Below are positions 17,857 to 26,569 of a stretch of DNA of 64,000 nt, piece after piece (position 1 is the stretch's first letter; each line of letters opens with the position of its first letter). A program made the position numbers and the translations under genes. The stretch is from assembly GCA_023439835.1 (NCBI GenBank), contig JAEXUW010000005.1, positions 124,001-188,000 of the forward strand, in the 5' to 3' direction. The notes under the pieces are model-generated. The model saw only the letters and a program-made list of their open reading frames with translations, did not search any database and had not been told where the DNA came from. The stretch comes from Bacillota bacterium (lineage in GTDB: Bacteria > Bacillota > Clostridia > Oscillospirales > Ruminococcaceae).

Positions 17857-17876
17857 ATTATGCAATTGTTTTCACA
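17857..17876 (-). promoter_or_regulatory. Weak LacI-type operator upstream of the regulator gene
   Basis: ATTATGCAATTGTTTTCACA shares the TATGCAAT half and a TTTCACA flank with the site at 26570-26589. The location, 75 bp upstream of the lacI-type gene, suggests autoregulation. The second half-site is poor. Confidence 0.4.
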
Positions 17877-17898
17877 CGGATTAAATGCTTTGAATTGG

Positions 17899-17929
17899 CA
17901 GACAGCATTGTCCAGCGCAACGCTGTCTG
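17899..17929. repeat. Inverted repeat between the SDR and LacI genes
   Basis: Perfect 8-bp arms CAGACAGC (17899-17906) and GCTGTCTG (17922-17929) flank a 15-nt loop 28 bp beyond the SDR stop codon. There is no T tract on either strand, so it may be a processing or mRNA-stability hairpin, or a regulator site. Confidence 0.45.
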
Positions 17930-17956
17930 TATATTAGGAGAAAGTTTATGAGTGTA

Positions 17957-18724
17957 TTATAACCTTTGTATATGAAAACCGCCGTCAATATCTATATAAT
18001 TGCCTGTTGTGTAAAGATACTTATCCGAACAAAAGGCTGAAACAGCATCTGCTATATCCTCCGGTGTGCCCCAACGTGCAATCGGGAAAACTCCCGCTTC
18101 AAACATTTTGTTATATTTCTCCTGCACAGCTGAAGTCATATCCGTGGCAATAACTCCTGGACGAACCTCATGCACAAGAATCCCCTCTTTAGCTAGTCTA
18201 TCGGCATAAAGCGTTGTCAGCATTGAAACGCCTGCTTTTGAGATGCAATATTCTCCTCTTGCAATTGAAGATACTACCGCCGAGCATGATGATATGTTAA
18301 CGATTGTACCTCTTTTTTTACCCGCATAATCCTGTTTTAGCATTTGATTTGCTACCGCCTGCGTGAAGAACATAGTTCCCTTTGTATTAATTCCGATAAC
18401 CCTGTCAAAGCTCTCCTCGCTCATTTCAAGCAGATCCGCCCTTACAGACGGCGCAACCCCCGCATTATTTACAAGCGCATGGATTCCGCCAAATTTTGCG
18501 ACGGCTTCGTCAATCGTGCGCTGTCTGTCGTCCGCCTTGCAAATGTTCCCTTGAATATAAAGATATTCTGTGCCTTGACTTGTTAGCATTTCAAAATTAT
18601 TCTGATATGCATCCTGCGGATTCATGTCAACTATAACTATGTTAAATCCATCAATCCCTAGCTGCTTAGCGATAGCAAAGCCTATTCCACGACTTCCGCC
18701 CGTCACTAATGCCGTTTTCTTCAT
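17957..18724 (-). CDS. Short-chain dehydrogenase/reductase
   Basis: A 255-residue classical SDR with the cofactor loop TGGSRGIG at residues 8-15, NNAG near residue 87, catalytic serines in NISSCS near residue 143 and YCISK near residue 158. An acidic Asp at the end of strand 2 (VIVDMNPQ) suggests NAD rather than NADP. It resembles enzymes annotated as 3-ketoacyl reductases, but the island context points to a sugar or sugar-acid hydroxyl. The start follows GGAGG, 17 bp after the epimerase-like gene. Confidence 0.9.
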   Translation of the reverse strand: MKKTALVTGGSRGIGFAIAKQLGIDGFNIVIVDMNPQDAYQNNFEMLTSQGTEYLYIQGNICKADDRQRTIDEAVAKFGGIHALVNNAGVAPSVRADLLEMSEESFDRVIGINTKGTMFFTQAVANQMLKQDYAGKKRGTIVNISSCSAVVSSIARGEYCISKAGVSMLTTLYADRLAKEGILVHEVRPGVIATDMTSAVQEKYNKMFEAGVFPIARWGTPEDIADAVSAFCSDKYLYTTGNYIDIDGGFHIQRL

Positions 18725-18741
18725 GACTGTTCCTCCTATTA

Positions 18742-19581
18742 TTAGCTTATATATTTTTGTAAGTTTATTATGCCTGTTTTGGCAAGCTCGTCAGGGCTTT
18801 CAGCCAAAGGGCTCCACAACGCATCAAACCCTCCGGTACAAAAAGTTTCCATTGTAATATGTCCTTCATATTCATACCTTTTAATAAGTGAGAATATCTT
18901 TTTCCACGGAAGATGTCCTGTTCCAGGTGCACCTCTATTGTTGGCACAAGCGTGAAAATGACCAAGCATTTTAGCTTTTAAAATATCCTCAAGGGCATCG
19001 CAGACGTCATTTTCTTCAATGTTTGCATGAAATGTATCATAGTGAATTTTCACATTTGGCATATCAATATCGGAAACCAGCTTAGTAGCCTGCTTCGCTG
19101 TGTTCACAACGCTTGTGCGGTATCTATGAAGCGGCTCGACGCATAGACTTATTCCGTGTTTTGATGCAAGTGAAGCTGCGTTTTTTATTCCCGAAACCGC
19201 AAGCTCCCACTCTTCTTTTTTCTTGACTGGTGAAAGCAGATGACATTTTCCACCACCGGCATACAAAGGCCCGACAAATGCTTTTGCACCTATTTCTGCC
19301 GCTGTTTCAATGCATTCTCTAAAGTACACTTGTGTGTTGTCTCTGATTTTCTCATCGAAATTGCTAACGTCCCTGCCTTTTAACATACAAGCACATAAAG
19401 TGACCTCAAGACCGTTATCTTCAAGCATCCTTCTGATTTCTGATGTATACTTAAGCGTTCCCTCATGCATCGGGATTTCAACAGCAGTGAAACCGATTGC
19501 GGAAGCCTTTGATATCAACTCAAATATATTTTCCTCAGGATTGTTTGACCAGTTCCAAAGATTAATTCCAAACCTATTCAT
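18742..19581 (-). CDS. Ketose-3-epimerase-like TIM-barrel sugar isomerase
   Basis: The 279-residue AP-endonuclease-2-type TIM barrel carries the residues of D-tagatose/D-psicose 3-epimerases. These are the metal Glu in LCVEPLHRYRTSVVNT near residue 145, the Asp in HYDTFHANIEEND near residue 180, His and Arg in HFHACANNRGAPGTGH near residue 208, and the Glu in ITMETF near residue 242. It should shift stereochemistry at C3 of a keto sugar or keto acid. I prefer ATG 19581 over the TTG at 19587, which overlaps the stop of the dehydratase gene. It is tightly coupled to that gene. Confidence 0.85.
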   Translation of the reverse strand: MNRFGINLWNWSNNPEENIFELISKASAIGFTAVEIPMHEGTLKYTSEIRRMLEDNGLEVTLCACMLKGRDVSNFDEKIRDNTQVYFRECIETAAEIGAKAFVGPLYAGGGKCHLLSPVKKKEEWELAVSGIKNAASLASKHGISLCVEPLHRYRTSVVNTAKQATKLVSDIDMPNVKIHYDTFHANIEENDVCDALEDILKAKMLGHFHACANNRGAPGTGHLPWKKIFSLIKRYEYEGHITMETFCTGGFDALWSPLAESPDELAKTGIINLQKYIS

Positions 19582-19583
19582 GC

Positions 19584-21239
19584 TCAATCCCAGAATACCG
19601 TCGCACCGCAGTGGGCGGAGGTGGTGTTCTTCTTATATAGCTTCAGCCAGCCGCTTGACGGCTTTTCGACGGGAGACCAGCCTGCTTTTCTTTTTTCAAA
19701 TTCCTCGTCTGATATATTAACTTTTAAGCTTCTGCCTTCGATATCAATGCTTATAATGTCGCCGTTTCTGATAAAAGCAAGATTTCCGCCCTCATAGGCT
19801 TCAGGCGAAACGTGACCGATGGCAAGTCCGCCGGTTGCGCCAGAAAAACGCCCATCCGAAACAAGAGCGATTTTTGTGCCGAGCTTTTTGCCCAGAACTG
19901 CCGCCATAAAGGTTTCCATATGAGGCATTCCGGGCGAGCCTTTTGGCCCCTCATAGCGTATAACAACAACGTCGCCCGCTTTGATTTCATCCTTAAGGAT
20001 TGCATGCCATGCTTCGTCCTGTGAGTCATAGCATTTTGCCTGACCTGAAAACAGCCATGCTTCCTTTTCGACAGCCGAGAACTTGACAATTGCGCTGTCA
20101 GTGCCGATGTTGCCATGCAATACAGCAAGCCCACCCTGCTTGTTAATTGGATTTTCAACAGTTTTAATAACGTCTGAATTTCTATTTTCTGAAACCGCAA
20201 TTTTCTCAGCAATTGTCCCGAACATTCCCTTAGCTGTGCTATCAATGAACCCGCCTTTGTCAAGCTCCTTTAAAACAGCGCCAAGTCCGCCCGCCTCTGA
20301 AAACTCTTTCATAGTATAAACTGGATGATTGGGATAAATTGTACTTATACAGGGAATTTCCTTTGAAATTCTGTCAAAGGTTTCAGGGGTAATTTCACAT
20401 CCTGCCTGTCTTGCCATCGCGGGAATGTGAAGAATCGAATTTGTTGACCCGCCTGTTGCCATCATATAGCGAACGGCATTTTCAAAGCTGTTTTGTTTTA
20501 TTAAGTCAAGTGGGCGAATCATTTCTGTGACAGCTTCAACAACGCGTCTTGCGGCAGCTTTAGCTAGCTCGTGCCACTCTTCAGTTTGACTTCTTACACT
20601 AGCGTTTCCGTGGGGGGTAAGCCCTAATACCTCTGCTGTCGCGCACATTGTATTCGCTGTTCCCATAAAGGGACAAGCCCCAGGCGTCGGACAGGCATTT
20701 TTTACAACAGCCTTGTAATTCTCCCTTGTCATGCTTCCCTCGATATATGAAGCATAGGCCTGCTTTGTGTGGGTTAGAGTCAGCATTTTTCCGTCAAGCT
20801 CACCCGTCCCCATAAAGCCGCCGGTGAACATAACCGTTGGAATGTTTACTCTTAAAGCTCCCATAATCATTCCAGGAACAATCTTGTCGCAGGTCGCCAA
20901 TATTATCATGCCTTCAAGCATATTAAGCTCAGCGGCTGTTTCGACCTCAGCGGAAACCATATCTCTTGTCGGAAGCGTATACCTGTCACCGGGCGTGTTT
21001 GAGCATATTCCGTCGCATATTCCCGTTATAGGAAGCTCACGCGCAAGTGCACCGGCTTTATATATTTCCTCTTTAATCTCCTCGATAACATCCTTAAAGG
21101 GGAAATGTCCCGGGTTCATTTCATTCCACGAGTTCAAAATTCCGATGACAGGACGCTCGGCTTCCTTTTCGGTAACACCCATGGCATATAAAAGCGCATT
21201 TCTATGGTCGAGCGATTCCTCATTCCATTCACGTATCAT
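19584..21239 (-). CDS. IlvD/Edd-family dehydratase, probably for a sugar acid
   Basis: The 551-residue enzyme has the Fe-S-binding cysteines of the family: TCDKIVPG near residue 120 and [21 protein letters not shown] near residue 188, plus [16 protein letters not shown] near residue 470. The family removes water from dihydroxy acids (branched-chain precursors) or from aldonic acids to give 2-keto-3-deoxy acids. No ilvBC or leu genes are near; the neighbours are an epimerase-like protein, an SDR and an importer, so a sugar-acid substrate is more likely than isoleucine/valine synthesis. The start has GGAGT upstream. Confidence 0.87.
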   Translation of the reverse strand: MIREWNEESLDHRNALLYAMGVTEKEAERPVIGILNSWNEMNPGHFPFKDVIEEIKEEIYKAGALARELPITGICDGICSNTPGDRYTLPTRDMVSAEVETAAELNMLEGMIILATCDKIVPGMIMGALRVNIPTVMFTGGFMGTGELDGKMLTLTHTKQAYASYIEGSMTRENYKAVVKNACPTPGACPFMGTANTMCATAEVLGLTPHGNASVRSQTEEWHELAKAAARRVVEAVTEMIRPLDLIKQNSFENAVRYMMATGGSTNSILHIPAMARQAGCEITPETFDRISKEIPCISTIYPNHPVYTMKEFSEAGGLGAVLKELDKGGFIDSTAKGMFGTIAEKIAVSENRNSDVIKTVENPINKQGGLAVLHGNIGTDSAIVKFSAVEKEAWLFSGQAKCYDSQDEAWHAILKDEIKAGDVVVIRYEGPKGSPGMPHMETFMAAVLGKKLGTKIALVSDGRFSGATGGLAIGHVSPEAYEGGNLAFIRNGDIISIDIEGRSLKVNISDEEFEKRKAGWSPVEKPSSGWLKLYKKNTTSAHCGATVFWD

Positions 21240-21257
21240 TATTCATACTCCTTAAAA

Positions 21258-21623
21258 TCAAACGGCTCTTTGCATAATATGAACTGCAAAGCCGGCGATT
21301 TCCATTTTCATATATATAACAAGCAGACTGCCGTTATCGTCATATTTGACGCTGCCTTCGTCAAATTCAATTCCCTTATTCTCAAGAAGCTCCCTAGCCT
21401 TGCGAATATCACGGCAGGCAAATCCAATATGCCCGTGCCTTCCTCTGCCTTTGCCCTTCATCAGCTCTATAAGATGACCAGAATATACGGAATCCTTGCT
21501 GTTTTTTATCGGCTTAATTCCAAAAAGCAATTCAAAAATCCCCGCGGCTTCAAGAGCTTCCTTTTCATTTTCACAGTTCACGCCGAAATGTGCAACCTCA
21601 AATTCTAGTTCGTGTATACTCAT
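21258..21623 (-). CDS. Free-standing VOC protein resembling the C-terminal domain of KDPG aldolases
   Basis: This 121-residue vicinal-oxygen-chelate protein starts at ATG 21623, with GGTGGATGAT upstream, two bases after the livF stop. The motifs GRHGHIGFACRDIRKA, LLENKGIEFDEGSVKYDDNG and EIAGFAVHI match what I remember of the accessory VOC domain fused to 2-keto-3-deoxy-6-phosphogluconate aldolases of Clostridia. Here the aldolase barrel is absent. It may be a lyase, an isomerase or a binding protein for a 2-keto-3-deoxy intermediate made by the neighbouring dehydratase. The family resemblance is fairly clear; the function is inference. Confidence 0.7.
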   Translation of the reverse strand: MSIHELEFEVAHFGVNCENEKEALEAAGIFELLFGIKPIKNSKDSVYSGHLIELMKGKGRGRHGHIGFACRDIRKARELLENKGIEFDEGSVKYDDNGSLLVIYMKMEIAGFAVHIMQRAV

Positions 21624-21624
21624 A

Positions 21625-22323
21625 TCATCCACCGAGATAGGCTTTCTTGACAACGTCAGAACACAAAAGCTCTTTTCCTGTCCCCGAAATGTTTATTAAT
21701 CCGTTTTCCAATACGTAAGCGTGGTCGCATATTGAAAGAGCTTTTCTTGCATTCTGCTCGACAAGCAAAATTGTAATCCCTGAATCCCTGATTTTCTGAA
21801 TCAGCTCATATACCTGATTGACAATAAGTGGGGCTAGCCCAAGACTCGGCTCGTCAAGAAGAAGTATTTTTGGTCTTGACATAAGTCCTCTTGCAATTGC
21901 AAGCATCTGCTGCTCACCTCCTGAAAGCGTTCCAGCAAACTGATCCTTTCGGCTTTCAAGAATTGGAAACAGCTCAAACTGCTCCTTAACCTCTTTTTCA
22001 AGGTCAGCACCTTTAAAGAGATAACCGCCGACGAGAAGGTTATCCTTTATAGTCAAGCCTGAAAATGTTCTTCTTCCCTCGGGAACATGAACAATACCCG
22101 CTTTAACTACTTTATGCGGTCTTTTTGGAATAGGTGAGCCAAGAAACTTGATTTCGCCCTCAGTCGGCTTAACAAGCCCTGATATACACCGAAGAAGCGT
22201 GGTTTTTCCGGCGCCGTTTGATCCGATTATGCTGACTATCTGCCCTTGTTGCGCTGAAATATTGACCTTTTTCAAAGCCTTTACATATCCATACGCGGCA
22301 CTTAATTCATTTACAGTGAGCAT
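21625..22323 (-). CDS. livF: Branched-chain-type ABC transporter ATP-binding protein LivF
   Basis: A 232-residue ATPase with Walker A GSNGAGKTT near residue 34, signature LSGGEQQMLA near residue 138 and Walker B KILLLDEPSLGL. The short ADE-length and the VKAGIVHVPEGR segment are typical of LivF rather than LivG. It overlaps livG by 17 bp. It energises import with LivG, LivH, LivM and the LivK-like binding protein. Confidence 0.93.
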   Translation of the reverse strand: MLTVNELSAAYGYVKALKKVNISAQQGQIVSIIGSNGAGKTTLLRCISGLVKPTEGEIKFLGSPIPKRPHKVVKAGIVHVPEGRRTFSGLTIKDNLLVGGYLFKGADLEKEVKEQFELFPILESRKDQFAGTLSGGEQQMLAIARGLMSRPKILLLDEPSLGLAPLIVNQVYELIQKIRDSGITILLVEQNARKALSICDHAYVLENGLINISGTGKELLCSDVVKKAYLGG

Positions 22324-23092
22324 GCGCCGTCCTCTCCTTTCCTAAATATGCTTCAATGACCTCAGGATTGTTTTGCACCTCTTTCGGCGTTCCAATAGCA
22401 ATGGTTTTACCGAAATTTTGAACATAAATTGTATCTGAAATACTCATGACAAGCTCAAGCCTGTGCTCAATCAGAAGAATCGCAAATCCTATATCAACCG
22501 AGAGCTTTCTGATAAGCTCGGTCAGCTCGGTCACCTCAGTTGGATTTAATCCCGCCGCAGGCTCATCAAGAAGAAGAACCTTTGGCTTGCACGTTAACGC
22601 TCTCGCTATTTCAAGCCTTCTCTGAAGACCGTACGGCAAATTCTCAGGACGTTCTTTTTTGTATTTAATAAGTCCTGTCATTTCAAGATATTTTTCACAA
22701 AGCTCTCGACCGCGTTTCTCCTCCGACCATCTTTTTGGTGTGGGAAGAATCCCGCCGAATACCGAATAATGTGATACGGGATCAAAAGCACACATGACAT
22801 TTTCGAGGATTGTAAGCCCCTTAAAAAGCCTGATGTTTTGGAATGTACGTCCCATTCCCACACGTGTAATCATATGCTGTTCAAACTTTGTGACATCCTT
22901 TGTGTCAAGAATAACAGAGCCTGAATCCGTTGTATATACACCTGAAATAACATTAAATATTGTTGTTTTCCCCGCCCCGTTAGGACCGATAATGCCGTGT
23001 ATTTCACCTGGATTAGCTTTCAGGGAAAAATCCTGAACAGCCCTTACTCCGCCGAAGCTCTTGCTTATATTATTTACCTCAAGAAGTGCCAT
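22307..23092 (-). CDS. livG: Branched-chain-type ABC transporter ATP-binding protein LivG
   Basis: A 261-residue ATPase with Walker A GPNGAGKTT near residue 37, signature LPYGLQRRLEIARAL and Walker B VLLLDEPAAGLNP. The longer region with RTFQNIRLF and the C-terminal YLGKE are LivG features. It abuts livM with no gap. Confidence 0.94.
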   Translation of the reverse strand: MALLEVNNISKSFGGVRAVQDFSLKANPGEIHGIIGPNGAGKTTIFNVISGVYTTDSGSVILDTKDVTKFEQHMITRVGMGRTFQNIRLFKGLTILENVMCAFDPVSHYSVFGGILPTPKRWSEEKRGRELCEKYLEMTGLIKYKKERPENLPYGLQRRLEIARALTCKPKVLLLDEPAAGLNPTEVTELTELIRKLSVDIGFAILLIEHRLELVMSISDTIYVQNFGKTIAIGTPKEVQNNPEVIEAYLGKERTAHAHCK

Positions 23093-23968
23093 TTATTTTC
23101 CCCCCTTTGAAAAAAGCTTTCTGACAGGTCTGAAGAGACGGCCGACATTCTTAGGTGTAAGCTCCCACTCTCCAAAAAGCCCGGACGGCTTAAAGTTAAT
23201 TATCAAGAGCACTAAAACCGCATAAAAAATACTTCTGTAATCTGCAAGGAAGCGTAAGAACTCGGGAAGTCCCGTTAAAATAAAGGTTGAAGCAACCGCA
23301 CCCGTTAGACTGTTTACTCCACCGAAGAACACCATGATAACCCAATCCGCACTTTTTCTCCAGCCAAAAATAGTGGGATCAACATATGTTGTGAAGAAAG
23401 CGTAAAGACATCCCGAGAAGCTTGTTACCGCCACCGAAAGCAGGAATGCGGTCATCTTTATTCTCGGCACATTTATCCCCATTGCCCTTGAAGCAAGCTC
23501 GTCGCTTCTGACGGCAATACACTGACGACCATATTTTGAAGTTTTAAAAAGAGCAACTAAAATTATACATACTATTGCAGACACTGTGACAATAGTCAGG
23601 GATGTAATTCTCGGAATTCCAGTGAAGCCGGAGGCTCCACCAGTAAGTTTTGTGGTTCTATTTAAAAGCGCAGTAATAGCCTCGCCAAATCCGAGTGTTA
23701 CAAGTGAAATATAGTCACGTCTGAGCCTTACTATCGGAAGTCCCACAACAAAGCCGACAAGCACAGACATGATTATTGCGATGGCACATGCAACCGGAAA
23801 AGGCAGACCGACCTTTACAACAAATATTCCAGAAACATAAGCGCCAATCGCCATAAATGCTGCCTGACCCAATGAAAACATCCCTGTCAGACCTGTGAGA
23901 ACATAAACTCCTGTTACTGATACAACTGAAATGAGGATCAGCGTGAGAATTGATATATACAGTTCCAT
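23093..23968 (-). CDS. livM: Branched-chain-type ABC permease LivM
   Basis: A 291-residue inner-membrane permease with about eight helices. The LivM pattern is seen in GLTGMFSLGQAAFMAIGAYV near residue 26 and in SDELASRAMGINVPRIK near residue 180, the coupling loop that meets the ATPases. It pairs with LivH. Confidence 0.93.
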   Translation of the reverse strand: MELYISILTLILISVVSVTGVYVLTGLTGMFSLGQAAFMAIGAYVSGIFVVKVGLPFPVACAIAIIMSVLVGFVVGLPIVRLRRDYISLVTLGFGEAITALLNRTTKLTGGASGFTGIPRITSLTIVTVSAIVCIILVALFKTSKYGRQCIAVRSDELASRAMGINVPRIKMTAFLLSVAVTSFSGCLYAFFTTYVDPTIFGWRKSADWVIMVFFGGVNSLTGAVASTFILTGLPEFLRFLADYRSIFYAVLVLLIINFKPSGLFGEWELTPKNVGRLFRPVRKLFSKGGK

Positions 23969-23979
23969 GCTTTACCCCC

Positions 23980-24852
23980 TTATGCCTTTTCCTGAATATT
24001 TGAACCGGCAATTCCTCTAGGACGAACAAGAAGGAATACCAGCATGATTACGAATGTGAAAATCGGCGCATAGCCAGAGCCGACAAAATTAATAAGCAAG
24101 GTTTCAACCAATCCCAATAGAACTGCACCGATAATCGCGCCGGGAAGTGAACCTAGTCCGCCTATTACGGATGCAATAAAGCCCTTGACAACTAATGAGC
24201 CCAGAGTCGGATACAGTGTGTAGTTGATTCCGAGAAATACTCCGGCAAGTCCCGCTAGAGCACCGGAAATAATAAATGTGAGCTGAATAATCCTGATAAC
24301 ATTTATTCCCATAAGACTTGCTGTATCCCTATCGAAGCTCACGCTTCTTAGAGCACGGCCGAGTCTGGTTTTCTTAATAATAAAAGCGAGGAACAAAAGC
24401 GCTGTCGCGCTGCACAGAAACATTAGCATATCTGATGTTGAAATAACTATGTCTCCGAATTTCAAGGTCGCATTTTTGAAAAATCTCGGATAGTTATAGA
24501 AATTTGCGCCTACCTTTTGGGTTACAATTCCCTCATAAAATGTGCCGAGGGTAATAGAAGAAACGAAAAAGTAAATCGGTGAAGTGTTCCTGAGGGTAAT
24601 TCTTCTGAATGCTACAAGCTCGCCAAACAGCGATACTAACGCACCGGTGCCCACTGCCGTCAGAATAGTCGGAATAAGCCCCCAGCCCTTTACCGACGCA
24701 TAGAAATAGCCGGAAAATGCGCTCAGCGTCATCAGTGCGCCGTGCGAAAAGTTTGAGAATTTAAGCACGTTGAAAATGAGTGAAAATCCGGTCGCTATCA
24801 GTGCGTATACCGAGCCAAGCGCCAGACCGTTAATCAGAATTTGCAGTGACAT
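23980..24852 (-). CDS. livH: Branched-chain-type ABC permease LivH
   Basis: A 290-residue permease with eight helices. NGLALGSVYALIATGFSLIF at residues 8-27, KFSNFSHGALM near residue 31 and SFDRDTASLMGINVIRI near residue 192 are typical of LivH. A terminator-like hairpin and a LacI-type operator lie between it and livK, so it may be expressed at a lower level than the binding protein. Confidence 0.93.
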   Translation of the reverse strand: MSLQILINGLALGSVYALIATGFSLIFNVLKFSNFSHGALMTLSAFSGYFYASVKGWGLIPTILTAVGTGALVSLFGELVAFRRITLRNTSPIYFFVSSITLGTFYEGIVTQKVGANFYNYPRFFKNATLKFGDIVISTSDMLMFLCSATALLFLAFIIKKTRLGRALRSVSFDRDTASLMGINVIRIIQLTFIISGALAGLAGVFLGINYTLYPTLGSLVVKGFIASVIGGLGSLPGAIIGAVLLGLVETLLINFVGSGYAPIFTFVIMLVFLLVRPRGIAGSNIQEKA

Positions 24853-24890
24853 CGGTTTTCCTCCTTATTGATTTAGTGTTTAGAATGCTT

Positions 24891-24910
24891 TATATGCAAT
24901 CGATTGTATA
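24891..24910. promoter_or_regulatory. LacI-family operator upstream of livH
   Basis: TATATGCAATCGATTGTATA is a near-perfect 20-bp palindrome (one mismatched pair) centred on CG, as expected for a LacI-family site. A 20-bp sequence differing at one position lies upstream of livK at 26413-26432. Confidence 0.75.
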
Positions 24911-24971
24911 TTTTTTTAATAAAAAGGCTTAAGTCAGAAAACTTGATATTCCATATATTCTGACTCAAGCT
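24911..24971 (-). terminator. Internal terminator or attenuator between livK and livH
   Basis: GGCTTAAGTCAGAA (24926-24939) pairs with TTCTGACTCAAGC (24958-24970), and the minus strand continues CCTTTTTATT. Partial termination here would give more binding protein than permease. Confidence 0.65.
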
Positions 24972-24975
24972 TAAT

Positions 24976-25018
24976 GGATATTTCGCGATGCTCTTAATTA
25001 ATGAGCATCGGAAATACC
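24976..25018 (-). repeat. mRNA stem-loop directly after livK
   Basis: Arms 24976-24993 and 25003-25018 form a long stem (GATGCTC/GAGCATC core extended by GGTATTTC/GAAATATCC) with a 9-nt AT loop. It has no T tract, so it probably protects the 3' end of the livK transcript. Confidence 0.55.
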
Positions 25019-25026
25019 TATTTATT

Positions 25027-26226
25027 TTACTGATTTGCTGCGTATCTCTCAAGCATTATAGGAGTTGTTCCTTCATACTTGAACATAACCATTTCAAGCC
25101 CTGTAGGCATGTGAGTAGATGGATCAATAGTGATTGAACCAGTAAGACCAGGGAAATTCGTAATATTCTCAGTTGCATCTCTTACTGCAGCAGGATCAGA
25201 ACCTACTTCAGAGAAAATATCAGCAAGAATATATGCTACGTCATATCCGAGAAAGAATTTGTTTGTTGCATCAATACCTGTCTTGTCCTTAACATCTTTG
25301 ATAAGCGTCTGAAGATGCTCGTCACTCGGGTCCACGTTATTGATAAAATAAATATCGTCACAATCTTCACCCATCAGAGTGTTGAAGGGGGGGCAAGCGT
25401 CTAGTCCACAGATAAGTGCGCCTTCGAAGCCGATTGCTCTTGCCTGCTGAGCGATAAGAATTAAATCCTGTGTGTAGTTAGGAACAAATATAGCATCAAC
25501 ATTTTCCTTGACAATTTTTCCTAAAAGTGTTTTAAAATCCTTATCATTTGGGTTGTATGCTACTTTTGAAACTACCTGTCCGCCGTTTGCATCAACAGTT
25601 GCCACAAATGGAGCTAACAGAGAAGTTGAATAAGCGTTTGCTTCATTATAAATTGCGCCGAACTTTTGATAGCCGTTCTTTAGCGCATATTCAGCCATGA
25701 TTGAGCCTTGATCAACTGCGTTAGGCTGAAAAGCGAACATGTTCTTATAAGGCGTGCCATCTTCCTTAACCTGTGCTTTTGTATCAAGTGCAAAGCCGAG
25801 AACAGGAACATTATACTGTTCTGAAATCGGTGCTATTGCAAGTGCAATATTTGCAACCGGAGGTCCTACGATTGCGCTGACCTTATCGCTTGTGACTGCT
25901 CTTGTGAATGCATTGATTGCTTCGTTAACATCGCCTTTTGTATCGTATGTTATCACTTTAATAGTCTTGCCGTCTACTCCGCCTTTGGAGTTAATTTCAT
26001 CAACTGCCCATTTAACGCCTGCCTCAACCATTTATCCAAGTGTTGATGTTGCGCCTGTTACGTCCTGAAGACATCCGATAAGAATTTCCCCGCCTGCTCC
26101 ACCAGTTGTAGCAGTTGTGCCGTCAGCCTTTGTGGTTGTAACATTGCTGCTCGCATCATTTCCTGTACAAGCCGCCAAGCTGAAAATCATCAAAGCTGAA
26201 GCTGCTATTGCCAATAGTTTTTTCAT
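25027..26226 (-). pseudogene. livK: LivK-type substrate-binding lipoprotein gene with an in-frame TAA
   Basis: The first 64 codons (26226-26035) encode a lipoprotein signal with lipobox SLAAC, a Thr/Gly linker and the start of the binding domain (ILIGCLQDVTGATSTLG). Then TAA (26034-26032) interrupts the frame, and the same frame continues at once with ATG GTT GAG (MVEAGVKWAVDEINSKGG) for 334 codons to the normal C-terminus. Nothing else is damaged and the total of about 399 codons is the usual family length. In relatives I would expect Lys or another residue here, so AAA to TAA is the simplest change. A protein restarted at the ATG would lack the signal and could not work outside. A sequence error, a recent mutation or stop readthrough are the alternatives. 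Confidence 0.85.
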
Positions 26227-26363
26227 GGTTTCTCCTCCATAATCCTTTTTCTTTGTTCACTAACAGAATTGAAAAAAATAATCTCTGCATCATGACTATT
26301 CTTTTAAATAAAATCATTTAATATGCATAAATTTTGAAGTCAAATGCTGTCAGTATGCTTTCT

Positions 26364-26389
26364 ATATTATTGGCTTTCGCTCAATAATA
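26364..26389 (-). repeat. Hairpin in the livK leader
   Basis: Arms TATTATTG (26364-26371) and CAATAATA (26382-26389) pair perfectly, with an inner GC pair set closing a GAAA tetraloop on the minus strand. There is no T tract. It lies in the long 5' untranslated region of livK. Confidence 0.5.
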
Positions 26390-26412
26390 GATAAAATAAA
26401 ATGAGATGCACG

Positions 26413-26432
26413 TATATGCAAACGATTGTATA
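26413..26432. promoter_or_regulatory. LacI-family operator downstream of the livK promoter
   Basis: TATATGCAAACGATTGTATA differs from the livH site at one position. It lies about 60-80 bp downstream of the predicted transcription start, where a bound repressor would block elongation. Confidence 0.75.
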
Positions 26433-26500
26433 TTCTTTCATAAAAAATATGCAGTTATTTTGCACATACTTCTCGTCAATTATTTATGTTTTCTTTGCAT

Positions 26501-26529
26501 ATTCTACATTATCGTTGTTTTTTTGTCAA
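26501..26529 (-). promoter_or_regulatory. Promoter of the liv operon
   Basis: TTGACA (26529-26524) and TAGAAT (26506-26501) are 17 bp apart on the minus strand. The predicted start near 26494 leaves a leader of about 270 nt with a hairpin and an operator but no recognisable riboswitch. Confidence 0.75.
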
Positions 26530-26569
26530 TCTATTTATGATTTTTTCCCCGTTTTGCATAAAAAACTGC

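Noticed and set aside
26032..26034. Recoding of the livK stop as selenocysteine or pyrrolysine
   Set aside because: Those use TGA and TAG; this codon is TAA, and no recoding hairpin is visible right behind it.
26491..26505. Catabolite-response-like element near the livK promoter
   Set aside because: The sequence TGCAAAGAAAACA lacks the central CG and symmetry of a cre site.
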